Shown: in pieces, positions 15,470 to 23,727 of the stretch | How the letters are laid out: each line of letters begins with the position of its first letter | How positions within the stretch are numbered: position 1 is the first letter of the stretch | Origin: Oscillospiraceae bacterium | Lineage (GTDB): Bacteria > Bacillota > Clostridia > Monoglobales > Monoglobaceae | Direction: 5' to 3' | Assembly (NCBI GenBank): GCA_015068655.1 | Contig: SVKC01000011.1 | Location: forward strand, 1-46,379 | DNA length: 46,379 nucleotides | Notes under the pieces: model-generated | The model's input: the letters and a program-made list of their open reading frames with translations, nothing else | The model's database searches: none | What the model was told of the DNA's origin: nothing | Program-made: the position numbers and the translations under genes

Positions 15470-16831
15470 TTAAAAGGGAAATCTCATCTTTCCCATCTTG
15501 CCCATTTTTCCCATACGTTTCATCTGCTTTTCCATTTTGCCGCTTGTCATCATCTTCATCATTTTCTGCATCTGCTCGAACTGTTTCACAAGAGCATTTA
15601 CCTCTCCCACAGTTGTACCGCTGCCTTTTGCAATTCTTTCACGGCGTTTTGGCGTCAGCCTGTCACGAAGTTCTCTTTCACCACGGGTCATAGACTTGAT
15701 GATTGCTTCAATATGAAGAAGCTTTCTTTCGTCAATCTCCACATCCTTGAGTGCCTGTGTATTCATTCCCGGAATCATCCCAAGAAGCTGATCCAGAGGT
15801 CCCATTTTTTTCATTTGTTCCATTTGGTCAAGAAAATCGTCATAAGTAAAGGTTGAGCTTCTCATTTTCTGTTCCAGCTCCAGAGCCTTCTTTTCATCAA
15901 GAGCCTGCTCTGCCTTCTCAATAAGGCTGAGCATATCACCCATACCAAGAATTCTTGATGCCATTCTTTCCGGATGGAAAACCTCAAGGTCCGTAAGCTT
16001 CTCGCCCATACCGCAGAACTTGATTGGCTTGTTCGTAACAGCACGGACAGAAATAGCCGCACCGCCTCTGGTATCACCATCAAGCTTTGTGAGAACTACA
16101 CCGTCAATTTCAAGCTCGTTATTGAAGCTTTCAGCGACATTGACAGCATCCTGACCTGTCATAGCATCCACAACCAGAAGAATTTCTGTCGGGTCAATTT
16201 TTTCTTTTATGTTTTTCAGCTCATTCATCAGCTCTTCATCAACATGAAGACGACCTGCTGTATCCACAATAAGAACATCATTTGAATGAAGTCTTGCATG
16301 GGCAAGAGCCTGCTCTGCAATTTCAACAGGGTTTTGATTTCCTTCAATTGTGAAAACCGGAAGCTCAAGCTGACCACCGACTACCTGAAGCTGCTTTATT
16401 GCCGCAGGACGATAGACGTCACAGGCACAAAGCAAGGGACGCTTGCCCTGTTTTTTCAAAAGCCCACCAAGCTTCGCCGCCGTAGTAGTTTTTCCGGCAC
16501 CCTGAAGACCAGTCATCATAATAACCGTAGGTGGCTTCGAAGAAATCTTTATTTTTGACTCCTCATTCCCCATAAGAGCAATGAGTTCCTCATTTACAAT
16601 CTTTATAACCTGCTGTGCCGGAGTAAGAGATTCCATAACCTCCGCACCATTGGCACGTTCAGAAACAGTATTAATGAAGGATTTCACAACCTTGAAGTTC
16701 ACATCAGCCTCTAGGAGTGCCAGCTTAACTTCCCTCATTGCTTCCTTTAAATCAGAAGGCGAAACCTTTCCTTTTCCGCGGAGCTTTTTGAATGCACCCT
16801 GCAATTTGTCCGCCAGACTTTCAAAAGCCAT
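15470..16831 (-). CDS. ffh: Signal recognition particle protein Ffh
   Basis: The SRP54 GTPase that binds 4.5S RNA and signal peptides and delivers ribosomes to FtsY. The N-domain is at 1-90. The GTPase has a P-loop G-L-Q-G-A-G-K-T-T near 108-116, D-T-A-G-R-L-H, T-K-L-D-G-D and the D-V-Y-R-P-A-A insertion. The M-domain ends in a Met-rich tail (Q-M-Q-K-M-M-K-M-M and repeated K-M-G-K-M-G) that lines the signal-peptide groove. Length 453 is typical. The SD AAGGAG is used. It follows ylxM. Confidence 0.99.
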   Translation of the reverse strand: MAFESLADKLQGAFKKLRGKGKVSPSDLKEAMREVKLALLEADVNFKVVKSFINTVSERANGAEVMESLTPAQQVIKIVNEELIALMGNEESKIKISSKPPTVIMMTGLQGAGKTTTAAKLGGLLKKQGKRPLLCACDVYRPAAIKQLQVVGGQLELPVFTIEGNQNPVEIAEQALAHARLHSNDVLIVDTAGRLHVDEELMNELKNIKEKIDPTEILLVVDAMTGQDAVNVAESFNNELEIDGVVLTKLDGDTRGGAAISVRAVTNKPIKFCGMGEKLTDLEVFHPERMASRILGMGDMLSLIEKAEQALDEKKALELEQKMRSSTFTYDDFLDQMEQMKKMGPLDQLLGMIPGMNTQALKDVEIDERKLLHIEAIIKSMTRGERELRDRLTPKRRERIAKGSGTTVGEVNALVKQFEQMQKMMKMMTSGKMEKQMKRMGKMGKMGKMRFPF

Positions 16832-16862
16832 AAGTTACACTCCTTTCTGAAAAATCGGTCAA

Positions 16863-17234
16863 TCAATCTTCAATTTCATTGATTCCCGCAATAATCGTAA
16901 GAATTCTGTTTATTTGAAGCTTTATGCTATCGGGAAGAAGCTTTGCATCAGGCGAGCTTTCAATTTCTTCAATAATAATATCAATCTCACTGAGCTTTGA
17001 CTTTATTTCAAGGAACCTCGCCGCAAGTCCAAGCTTTGATTCAACATCATAGAGAATCGCCTCAGCTCGTTTGAGATTGTCTCGCACTCCCTGACGGCTT
17101 ATTCCAAGCTCAGTGCCCACTTCCGCAAGAGATAAATCCTCGTTGTAGTATAGCTCAACTGTATCTGCCTGTCTTTCCGTAAGCATATTTTTGTAAAAAC
17201 TCAAAAGAAGAGATATTTCAACGTTTTTTTCCAT
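16863..17234 (-). CDS. ylxM: YlxM family HTH protein (UPF0122), SRP-associated
   Basis: A 123-residue protein with a sigma-70 region 4-like helix-turn-helix: L-S-L-A-E-V-G-T-E-L-G-I-S-R-Q-G-V-R-D-N-L-K-R-A-E. In streptococci YlxM binds the SRP complex and modulates its GTPase activity. The HTH fold also allows DNA binding, and a palindrome lies at its own transcription start. The first gene of the SRP operon; SD GGAG. The -35 of its promoter overlaps the last codons of lgt. Confidence 0.94.
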   Translation of the reverse strand: MEKNVEISLLLSFYKNMLTERQADTVELYYNEDLSLAEVGTELGISRQGVRDNLKRAEAILYDVESKLGLAARFLEIKSKLSEIDIIIEEIESSPDAKLLPDSIKLQINRILTIIAGINEIED

Positions 17235-17260
17235 CGTTTTTCTCCTCTCTCAATCGTCAC

Positions 17261-17282
17261 TGTAAAGTTATTTAACTTTACA
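17261..17282. promoter_or_regulatory. 22-bp inverted repeat at the ylxM start site, candidate operator
   Basis: TGTAAAGTTA and TAACTTTACA are perfect ten-base arms around TT. The repeat begins about nine bases after the -10 hexamer, so it covers the likely transcription start. Such placement would block initiation or early elongation. The binding protein is unknown; YlxM, with its HTH, is an obvious candidate for self-control. The site also forms an RNA hairpin at the 5' end of the message. Confidence 0.6.
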
Positions 17283-17290
17283 CCTCAGCT

Positions 17291-17319
17291 ATTTTACCCC
17301 AAAAACTTCTATTTGTCAA
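17291..17319 (-). promoter_or_regulatory. Sigma-A promoter of the ylxM-ffh operon
   Basis: TTGACA (17314-17319 read on the minus strand), 17 bases ending GGGG, then TAAAAT (17291-17296). The -35 hexamer is made by the last codons of lgt (L-D-K-stop region), so there is no terminator between lgt and this promoter. Confidence 0.8.
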
Positions 17320-18115
17320 GTGTTTTTTTTAAGTTTTTTCGATTTATTACAATCAAAATTATACCCACAACAACCAAGACCCCTGAAAGCAATTGTGAAA
17401 CACGGAAAATTCCTATGTAAAGAGAGTCTGTCCGCAGACCCTCTATAAACATTCTTCCTATGCCGTACCATATCATATAACCGCAAAAGACCTCGCCCTC
17501 AAAGGCTTTGTGTTTCCGGAACAAAAGCAATACTACAAGCCCCAAGCCATTCCACAAGGATTCATAAAAAAAAGTGGGATGTGCCATTTCGGCAACTGTT
17601 CTTCCCTCATTAACTATTGTCATTGCCCAGGGAAGATTGCAGGACACGCCAAATGCTTCTCCGTTCACAAAGTTCCCCCAGCGACCGATGCTTTGCCCTA
17701 TAAGAAGCCCAACTGCAAGAAGATCCAGAACCTTTCCCATATTAAGTTTTTTCGCACGGCAATAGAAAAACACCGAAACAGCAACGCCTATTACCGCTCC
17801 ATATATTGCAATCCCGCCGCCACGTATATTGAAAATTTCCGCAAGATTGTTTTTGTACGAATCCCATTCAAATGCCACATAATAAGCCCGTGCACAAACA
17901 ATAGCTGCAGGGATACCTATAAGAAGCATATTCAGAAGGTCATCCTGAGAAAGCCCCACACGCTTTGCTTCATAAACACCATACAAAAAAGCAAGCAGCA
18001 GTCCCAGTGCGATTATCACTCCATAAAGATAAACAGGCATTCCGAAAACAGAAAAGGCTATTCTGTTTATTTCAAACTCCCATCCAAGATTGGGGAAAGA
18101 TATATGATTTATCAT
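17309..18115 (-). CDS. lgt: Prolipoprotein diacylglyceryl transferase
   Basis: The membrane enzyme that attaches diacylglycerol to the lipobox cysteine of prolipoproteins. It has 268 residues and about seven membrane helices, and the signature G-R-W-G-N-F-V-N-G-E-A-F-G with the essential Arg, Asn and Glu. H-P-T-F-F-Y-E-S-L-W-N and R-x-F-I-E-G-L-R-T-D follow. Its ATG overlaps the ymfH stop by four bases (ATGA). It closes a run that contains the lipoprotein znuA, one of its probable substrates. Confidence 0.97.
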   Translation of the reverse strand: MINHISFPNLGWEFEINRIAFSVFGMPVYLYGVIIALGLLLAFLYGVYEAKRVGLSQDDLLNMLLIGIPAAIVCARAYYVAFEWDSYKNNLAEIFNIRGGGIAIYGAVIGVAVSVFFYCRAKKLNMGKVLDLLAVGLLIGQSIGRWGNFVNGEAFGVSCNLPWAMTIVNEGRTVAEMAHPTFFYESLWNGLGLVVLLLFRKHKAFEGEVFCGYMIWYGIGRMFIEGLRTDSLYIGIFRVSQLLSGVLVVVGIILIVINRKNLKKTLDK

Positions 18116-19413
18116 TCTTGCTCACCATCCATAGGTTCAATAATCGAAAGAACACAGCAGTCCGCATCAAAATGTTCCTTTAGTCTTGCTTCAAGCTCTT
18201 CCACCGTAACATTTTCCACAAGCTCACTGTATTCAAGAGGGTTGAATCCACTCATAAAGCAACGTATAAAATCGTTTCCAAGTCTTTCAACGCTGTTGAA
18301 GCGTCTCAGATTCTTTCCGATAAGAACCCTCTTTGCAATATTGACAGCCTTCATATCCAAAGGCTTCTTTTTCATTTCTTCAAGATAAGCAAGTGTTTTT
18401 TCATAAACCTTTTCAGGCTCAGAGGTTTCACCACTGATTGAAGAAAAACCGTATCTCACTTCAAGCTCGCTATCTTTTCCAAAGCTTGCGTCAATAAGCC
18501 CCTCACTGTACAGCTCCGTAAAGAAGCTGCCGCTTTTGCCGAAAAGCACTTCCATGAGAATTTTAGTTCTTATCTGCTTTTTCAATAGCTCTCTTCCGTA
18601 AAGCCCCTCTTCCTTTTCTTTGAAGCCTATGAGAAACTGGGGCTTCGAGATACTGAGCTTTTGGCGCACAATTTTCTGTACAACCGAATCAGGTTCATCC
18701 ACTATACGTCTTTCAATTTTTCCTCTGTCCTTTTCGGGAGTTACGTATTTGTCTATATAAGAAACCGCCTTTTCAGGGTCAATGTCTCCCACCATTACAA
18801 GCACCATATTTGAAGGATTGTAATATGCATCACAGCACTTGTAAAGAAGCTCAGGAGTAATGTGACTTATACTCTCAACAGTTCCTGCAATATCCTTTTT
18901 TACGGGATTGTTGTGATACATTCCCGTGAGCATATTGAAAAACAGTCTCCAGTTTGGGTCATCATCATACATCTTTATTTCCTGTCCGATAATCCCCTGC
19001 TCCTTTGCAACATTCTCATCTGTGAAATAAGGTGAGTTTACAAATTCAAGGAGTATATCAAGATTTTCATAGAAATTATCCGTACACGAAAAGAGATACG
19101 CCGTCATATCAAAGCTGGTAAACGCATTGCTGCTTGCACCCGTAAGTGCAAATTTGTCAAAGGCATTTTTTCCGTCTTCCTCTTCAAACAGCTTGTGTTC
19201 AAGAAAATGCGCAATGCCGTCCGGAAGAGCAATTTCCGAGTCTGTTCCAGGAATTTTAAGATAATCGTCAAGTGAACCGTAATCCGTTCCGTAAATGGCA
19301 TAATACTTGCAAAATCCTGTTTTGGGAATAATATAAACCCGAAGTCCGCTTTCATGAACACCTGACAAAATTCTTTCATTCAAAGCCTTGTTTTCAGTAA
19401 TTTCAAACTTCAT
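18112..19413 (-). CDS. ymfH: M16-family metallopeptidase-like protein YmfH
   Basis: A pitrilysin/insulinase-fold protein of 433 residues. The inverted zinc motif is intact: H69-F-L-E72-H73, with the third ligand Glu in G-Q-E-I-K-M-Y-D-D-D-P. In Bacillus, YmfF and YmfH form a catalytic plus non-catalytic pair associated with the 5-aminopentanol modification of EF-P. That link is family knowledge; no efp, ymfI or gsaB lies in this window. I prefer the ATG with GGGGG ten bases upstream over a TTG two codons earlier. It overlaps ymfF by 11 bases and lgt by 4. Confidence 0.9.
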   Translation of the reverse strand: MKFEITENKALNERILSGVHESGLRVYIIPKTGFCKYYAIYGTDYGSLDDYLKIPGTDSEIALPDGIAHFLEHKLFEEEDGKNAFDKFALTGASSNAFTSFDMTAYLFSCTDNFYENLDILLEFVNSPYFTDENVAKEQGIIGQEIKMYDDDPNWRLFFNMLTGMYHNNPVKKDIAGTVESISHITPELLYKCCDAYYNPSNMVLVMVGDIDPEKAVSYIDKYVTPEKDRGKIERRIVDEPDSVVQKIVRQKLSISKPQFLIGFKEKEEGLYGRELLKKQIRTKILMEVLFGKSGSFFTELYSEGLIDASFGKDSELEVRYGFSSISGETSEPEKVYEKTLAYLEEMKKKPLDMKAVNIAKRVLIGKNLRRFNSVERLGNDFIRCFMSGFNPLEYSELVENVTVEELEARLKEHFDADCCVLSIIEPMDGEQE

Positions 19414-20686
19414 TTTCAAGTACCCCCTTCAAAAAGTAAACTGTATCGAGCTGAAGCGTATTTGCCGCAGAAACAATATCTTCCCGTGTTACGGCATTAA
19501 TATTTCCCAGGAAATCATCAATGGATTCCTCATATCCAAGAAGTCCTCTGCTCATATAAAAATCCTCGGTTGCAACAAGGTTATCCTTTACGCTTCCTAT
19601 CTGAGTTTTGAAATATTTTTTTGCGGAATTAATTTCTTCATCCGAAAACTCACCTTTTTTCATCAAATCCAGTTGAAGCATAATTTCTTCAAAGGCTTCA
19701 CTATACTTTGATGCTTCAATTCCTGCATTAATTTTCATACAGCTTTTGTTTCTGTCAATCGCCGAAAAAACATAATATGCAAGGCTCAGCTTTTCACGGA
19801 CATTGTTGAAAAGCTTTGAAAAAGGACTGCCGCCGTATATACACGAAAACAGTGCAAGAGCATAATATTCCTTTGATACAGGATTTATTCCGCAGTTAAA
19901 TCCCATTGCCAGCTTGCTCTGGGAAACCTGCATTTCCTCGGTGACATTTTTTACTTCAATACCCTCTTCCGGTTCTGCAAGAACGGTACAAACAGCCTCA
20001 ACTTCTCTGTCACCGAGAAATGTCTTAAAACTATTCTCTATTTCAGCCATAACAGCCCCTTTATCAAAGCTACCGCTTACAAAAATATCCACGCCAGCAT
20101 TTCTAATTATATCAAGATAGTATTCGTACAAATTTTTTTCATCAATATGTTCGAGGTCTTCAACATAACCATATGAATTTATTCCGTACGGGTCACCTTC
20201 AAACATTATTTCATTGCAACGTACTGCCGCATACTCCTTTTTGTCATTAATGAGACCGAGAATATAATTCTTTGTATTCTCCTTTTCCTGCTCTACAAAA
20301 GCTTTGTCAAAAGCCCCGTCAACAGTATACGGACACAAAACAAACTCTTTGAGAAGGTCGCACACATCGCCAAAAATTTTTTCAGAAATGAAGCTGTCAC
20401 TCACGAACTGAACCGACGCCCTGAGAAGAAGCATATCTCCTCGTTTTCCCGTGTCAGCACCTATTGAAGCTCCATAAAGCTCCTCTGCTCTTCCCGAAAG
20501 CTCGCTCATGGTCGGGAACTTCAACGTTCCTCTTTTGAGAACCCTCGGAAGCAGTGCCGCTTTTGTTACGTTTTCACGACAAAGAGGCATGCGAAAATAT
20601 ACGCTCATTACATTTGTTTTAAATTTTTCTGTTTCCAGAAAACGCAGGGTTACACCCTTTGAAATTTCATACTTTTCTGTTTTCAT
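19403..20686 (-). CDS. ymfF: M16-family non-catalytic partner YmfF
   Basis: An M16-fold protein of 427 residues. The position that carries HxxEH in active members reads L-P-R-V-L-K-R-G-T, so the zinc site is missing, as is usual for YmfF. The rest keeps the fold: S-G-R-A-E-E-L-Y-G-A-S-I after the dead motif, then G-G-S-P-F-S-K-L-F-N-N-V-R-E-K-L-S-L-A-Y-Y, the substrate-side loop with Arg and Tyr. It probably forms a heterodimer with YmfH. The start is the ATG with GGAG eight bases upstream, 30 bases after znuB, so read-through from the zinc operon is plausible. Confidence 0.9.
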   Translation of the reverse strand: MKTEKYEISKGVTLRFLETEKFKTNVMSVYFRMPLCRENVTKAALLPRVLKRGTLKFPTMSELSGRAEELYGASIGADTGKRGDMLLLRASVQFVSDSFISEKIFGDVCDLLKEFVLCPYTVDGAFDKAFVEQEKENTKNYILGLINDKKEYAAVRCNEIMFEGDPYGINSYGYVEDLEHIDEKNLYEYYLDIIRNAGVDIFVSGSFDKGAVMAEIENSFKTFLGDREVEAVCTVLAEPEEGIEVKNVTEEMQVSQSKLAMGFNCGINPVSKEYYALALFSCIYGGSPFSKLFNNVREKLSLAYYVFSAIDRNKSCMKINAGIEASKYSEAFEEIMLQLDLMKKGEFSDEEINSAKKYFKTQIGSVKDNLVATEDFYMSRGLLGYEESIDDFLGNINAVTREDIVSAANTLQLDTVYFLKGVLENEV

Positions 20687-20716
20687 TACGTTCACTCCTT
20701 CTTTCAATACATTATT

Positions 20717-21553
20717 CTATCTGCCTGAGCCTTTGCCTATACAGAAAAAGCAGGCAAAACAAATTATATTCGCAACAACAATAGACGGACCCACAGGAAT
20801 ACTCCATGCAACAGATGCCAAAAATCCCGAAACAGCACACAAAACAGCGACAACCGCCGAGCATAGTACCACACTTCTGAAGCTTTTGAAAACACGCATT
20901 GCAGAAAGTGCAGGAAAAATAATCAATGCCGATACAATCAATGTGCCAACAAGCCGCATCGAAAGAACAATTATCACCGCCGTGACAATTGCAATTACAG
21001 TATTATATGCCTCTGTGTTTGTTCCCGAAGCTGCCGCAAAGCTTTCATCAAATGTTACAGCAAAAATGCGGTTATAAAATAGAACAAAAAGCAATACCAC
21101 TGCCACCGATAAAACTGTACACAGCACTACATCCATTCCTGACAAAGTCAGTATCGAAGTAGCACCAAACAAAGTTGCGCACACATCTCCCGCAATATTG
21201 TTCGATACAGGAAAAACATTCAGCAATATGTAACCGATTGCAAGAGCTCCAACGGAAAGCATTGCTATTGCCGCATCGCCTTTTATTTTCGTGTTCCGTC
21301 CTGCCTTCAGGAGCAGCACTGCCATAAGAGCTGTTGTCGGAAGCACTATCACAAGCTCGTTTGACACGTGAAGCACCGTAGCCAGAGCAAGAGCACCAAA
21401 AGCCGCATGAGATAGTCCGTCACCAATAAAGGAAAATCTTTTCAAAACCAATGTTACACCAAACAAAGATGCACAAAGAGCAATCAGCGCCGCAACAATG
21501 AGAGCATAGACAGCAAAATCGTATTCACTCAGAAAAACAAAGGGGTTAATCAT
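20717..21553 (-). CDS. znuB: Zinc/manganese ABC transporter permease ZnuB
   Basis: A membrane component of the ABC-3 metal uptake family, 278 residues with eight or nine helices. Typical segments are S-F-I-G-D-G-L-S-H-A-A-F-G-A-L-A near the start and F-D-E-S-F-A-A-A-S-G in the coupling region. The SD AAGGAGGT is strong, and the ATG overlaps the stop codon of znuC (ATGATTAA), which couples the two. Confidence 0.93.
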   Translation of the reverse strand: MINPFVFLSEYDFAVYALIVAALIALCASLFGVTLVLKRFSFIGDGLSHAAFGALALATVLHVSNELVIVLPTTALMAVLLLKAGRNTKIKGDAAIAMLSVGALAIGYILLNVFPVSNNIAGDVCATLFGATSILTLSGMDVVLCTVLSVAVVLLFVLFYNRIFAVTFDESFAAASGTNTEAYNTVIAIVTAVIIVLSMRLVGTLIVSALIIFPALSAMRVFKSFRSVVLCSAVVAVLCAVSGFLASVAWSIPVGPSIVVANIICFACFFCIGKGSGR

Positions 21554-22271
21554 TTTCTGTACCTCCTTCATTATCTGTATTCAAAAAGGTCCTGCCTATA
21601 CCGCTTTTGATATATTCTTCGGTTTCACCAAAAAACAACGGCTTGTTGCCTAAATGCAGAATATGCTTTGAATATTTCACCGCCGCACGTATATCGTGGG
21701 AAACCATAACAACAGTTATTCCCATATCACGATTGAGACCCGCAATGACAGAATACATCTCACTTGTTGCCACGGGGTCAAGTCCCGACGCAGGCTCGTC
21801 AAGAAAAAGAATTTTTTCCGAAGCACAAAGAGCTCTGGCAAGCAAAACCCTTTGTTGCTGTCCGCCCGAAAGCTCACGATAGCTCCGCTTTTTCAGATCC
21901 TCTATACCCAGCCTTCTCATTTTTTCTGCAGCAAGTAGTTTTTGTGTCTTCGAGTAAAAAGGTTTTATTCCGCAGCTTTTCAAAAAGCCTGAACGTACAA
22001 TTTCTTCAACAGATGCAGGGAAATCCTTCTGTACCTCGGTTTGCTGAGGCAAGTACCCCGTCCCTCCGCTTTTCAGCTCTCTGTCCGTAATTATTTCACC
22101 GTGCAATGGTTGAATAAGCCCAAGCAAAGCCTTCAAAAGAGTACTTTTCCCGACACCGTTTTCACCAACTATACAAAGGTAATCACCTTTTTCAACAGAA
22201 AAATCAAGCTCCTCAGCAATAAGTCTGCCATCATAACCCAAAGCAAGATTTTTGCAAATAATCTGTGACAT
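21546..22271 (-). CDS. znuC: Zinc/manganese ABC transporter ATP-binding protein ZnuC
   Basis: An ABC ATPase of 241 residues. Walker A is G-E-N-G-V-G-K-S-T, the Q-loop lies in Y-L-P-Q-Q-T-E-V-Q, the signature is L-S-G-G-Q-Q-Q-R-V-L-L-A-R-A-L, and Walker B is I-L-F-L-D-E-P-A-S-G-L-D, with the switch His in M-V-S-H-D. The preferred ATG has GGAGG five bases upstream. It lies 13 bases downstream of znuA. Confidence 0.95.
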   Translation of the reverse strand: MSQIICKNLALGYDGRLIAEELDFSVEKGDYLCIVGENGVGKSTLLKALLGLIQPLHGEIITDRELKSGGTGYLPQQTEVQKDFPASVEEIVRSGFLKSCGIKPFYSKTQKLLAAEKMRRLGIEDLKKRSYRELSGGQQQRVLLARALCASEKILFLDEPASGLDPVATSEMYSVIAGLNRDMGITVVMVSHDIRAAVKYSKHILHLGNKPLFFGETEEYIKSGIGRTFLNTDNEGGTEND

Positions 22272-22284
22272 ATTTCCTCCCATA

Positions 22285-23235
22285 TTACTGTAATGCCATT
22301 TTCAGAGATTCCAGATTTTCTTCCATTATTTTCAAATAACTTATTCCCCGCTCAAATTCTGCTTCGCTTATTGACTGACAGGAATTCATTATTGCAGTTT
22401 TTGCCGTTTTTTGCTCAGTGCTTTCAATTACCGTCTCTGCAACAGACAAGGCAGAATTTTCAAGAACAAGAACCGTGTTTTTGTCATATTTGTCAACAGC
22501 TTCCGCAAGGTCCGCAATGACACCAAAGCTTGCGTCAGTATCCGCTGAACAACCGGGAAATGCTGAAAAACATCTTATTCCGTAATCCTCTGCCATATAT
22601 GCAAAGGGAAAACGGTCAGGAAAAACAATCGTTTTGTCAGCCGAGCTTTCAACTGCCTGCTTGTATTGTTCATCAAGATTATCAAGAAGCATTGTATAGC
22701 CAACGGCATTCTTTTTGTATTCATCACTGTTTTTTTCATCAATATCACACAATTTGTCACAAATGGCCAGAACCGAATTCTGTGCCATTTTGAGCGAAAG
22801 CCAGATATGTTCATCACAATCCTCTTCCGTATGGGTGTGTTCTCCTTCACCATGGTCATTGGTACTGCACAAAAGATTTTCGTCCAGAACATCAAAAAGT
22901 TTTAGAGCATTTATGTTGTTTTTTTCCGCAATTTCTTCAGTCCATATATCCGAACTTCCGCCCACATATACAAGCAAATTACAGTTAATAATTTTTGCAA
23001 TATCCTGAGCCGTGGGCTGATAGCTGTGAATGTCGCCGTTTTTTGCAAGAAGTGTTATGTCATATTCTTCGGAACAATCACTTTCTTTTCCTATTATTTC
23101 ATTTATCCAGTCAAAAACCGAAAAATTCGTACATACTATTGAAATCTTTTTATTTTCCTTCTTCACTGCACCGCAACCCGAAAGCACAGTTGCAAAGGTC
23201 AAAATCGCCAATGCGAAACATAATATCTTTTTCAT
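22285..23235 (-). CDS. znuA: Zinc-binding lipoprotein ZnuA/AdcA-like, substrate-binding protein
   Basis: A cluster A-I metal-binding protein of 316 residues. The signal peptide ends in the lipobox V-L-S-G-C with Cys21, so it is a Lgt substrate. The first His ligand is H70 (G-D-I-H-S-Y-Q-P). A short His/Glu/Asp loop (N-D-H-G-E-G-E-H-T-H-T) is followed by H143 in D-E-H-I-W. The third ligand, normally in a F-H-D motif, is replaced by F-P-D-R-F-P-F (D207), followed by S-A-F-P-G-C-S-A-D-T-D. This variant is known to me from other clostridial homologues, so it is a subfamily trait rather than damage. Zinc is most likely. SD GGAGG; it follows the Fur-family gene by 15 bases. Confidence 0.92.
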   Translation of the reverse strand: MKKILCFALAILTFATVLSGCGAVKKENKKISIVCTNFSVFDWINEIIGKESDCSEEYDITLLAKNGDIHSYQPTAQDIAKIINCNLLVYVGGSSDIWTEEIAEKNNINALKLFDVLDENLLCSTNDHGEGEHTHTEEDCDEHIWLSLKMAQNSVLAICDKLCDIDEKNSDEYKKNAVGYTMLLDNLDEQYKQAVESSADKTIVFPDRFPFAYMAEDYGIRCFSAFPGCSADTDASFGVIADLAEAVDKYDKNTVLVLENSALSVAETVIESTEQKTAKTAIMNSCQSISEAEFERGISYLKIMEENLESLKMALQ

Positions 23236-23250
23236 TTCGTATATCCTCCG

Positions 23251-23658
23251 TCATTGCTTGCACTCACAACATCTGCCAACAAGTACAGTATACTTTTCGT
23301 CAACAGAAAACCGATTTTTCTCAAACACCTGTGCCATAAGCCGCAAACTGTCATCATCATTCATATGCAAAATTTTTCCGCAATCCATACATTTCATATG
23401 CAGATGGAAAGCGCAGTGCTCACCGCCTGCAATCTGATAAACAAACTTGCGGCTGTTCTCCTTGGCCGTCCTTTTGACAATACCTTCCTCTGTCATCTGC
23501 TGAATAAGACGATATACTGTGCTCTTTCCGGGCAACGTCTTCTTTTCGTATATTTTTTCCATTTCAGTATAGAGTTCTTCAACAGAAAAAGTCTTTTCAC
23601 AATTCTCTGTCAAAAAATCCGTCAAAACCTTCTTTTGTGCGGTCTGATAATGTGCCAC
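23251..23658 (-). CDS. zur: Fur-family metalloregulator (probably Zur)
   Basis: A 135-residue repressor with an N-terminal winged helix, including the recognition-helix stretch G-K-S-T-V-Y-R-L-I, and a C-terminal dimerisation domain with H-L-H-M-K-C-M-D-C-G-K and C-C-E-C at the end. These two CxxC pairs make a structural zinc site. Position ahead of znuACB points to zinc sensing. Sequence alone cannot separate Zur from Fur or PerR. A GTG with AGGAG eight bases upstream is the best start; a GTG nine bases earlier lies on top of the SD. It is first in the operon and should repress itself through the adjacent box. Confidence 0.88.
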   Translation of the reverse strand: MAHYQTAQKKVLTDFLTENCEKTFSVEELYTEMEKIYEKKTLPGKSTVYRLIQQMTEEGIVKRTAKENSRKFVYQIAGGEHCAFHLHMKCMDCGKILHMNDDDSLRLMAQVFEKNRFSVDEKYTVLVGRCCECKQ

Positions 23659-23675
23659 AAACCCCACTCCTTTCG

Positions 23676-23698
23676 AATTTGAGAATAATTCTCAAATT
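23676..23698. promoter_or_regulatory. Fur/Zur box, perfect 23-bp palindrome
   Basis: Arms AATTTGAGAAT and ATTCTCAAATT flank a single central A, with no mismatch. The core, TGAGAAT-A-ATTCTCA, has the 7-1-7 geometry of Fur-family boxes; it is not the Bacillus Zur core TCGTAAT-N-ATTACGA. It starts right after the -10 hexamer, covering the transcription start, so bound protein would shut off the whole operon. Confidence 0.9.
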
Positions 23699-23727
23699 AT
23701 TATATAGCATAACCGGATTTCTGTCAA
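23699..23727 (-). promoter_or_regulatory. Consensus promoter of the zur-znuACB operon
   Basis: TTGACA (23722-23727) and TATAAT (23699-23704) on the minus strand, both perfect, with a 17-base spacer. It is the only promoter I can see upstream of the run zur-znuA-znuC-znuB-ymfF-ymfH-lgt. Confidence 0.92.

Noticed and set aside
17510-18388. A 292-codon plus-strand frame opposite lgt and ymfH
   Set aside because: Spans two confirmed minus-strand genes antisense; no RBS or domain.
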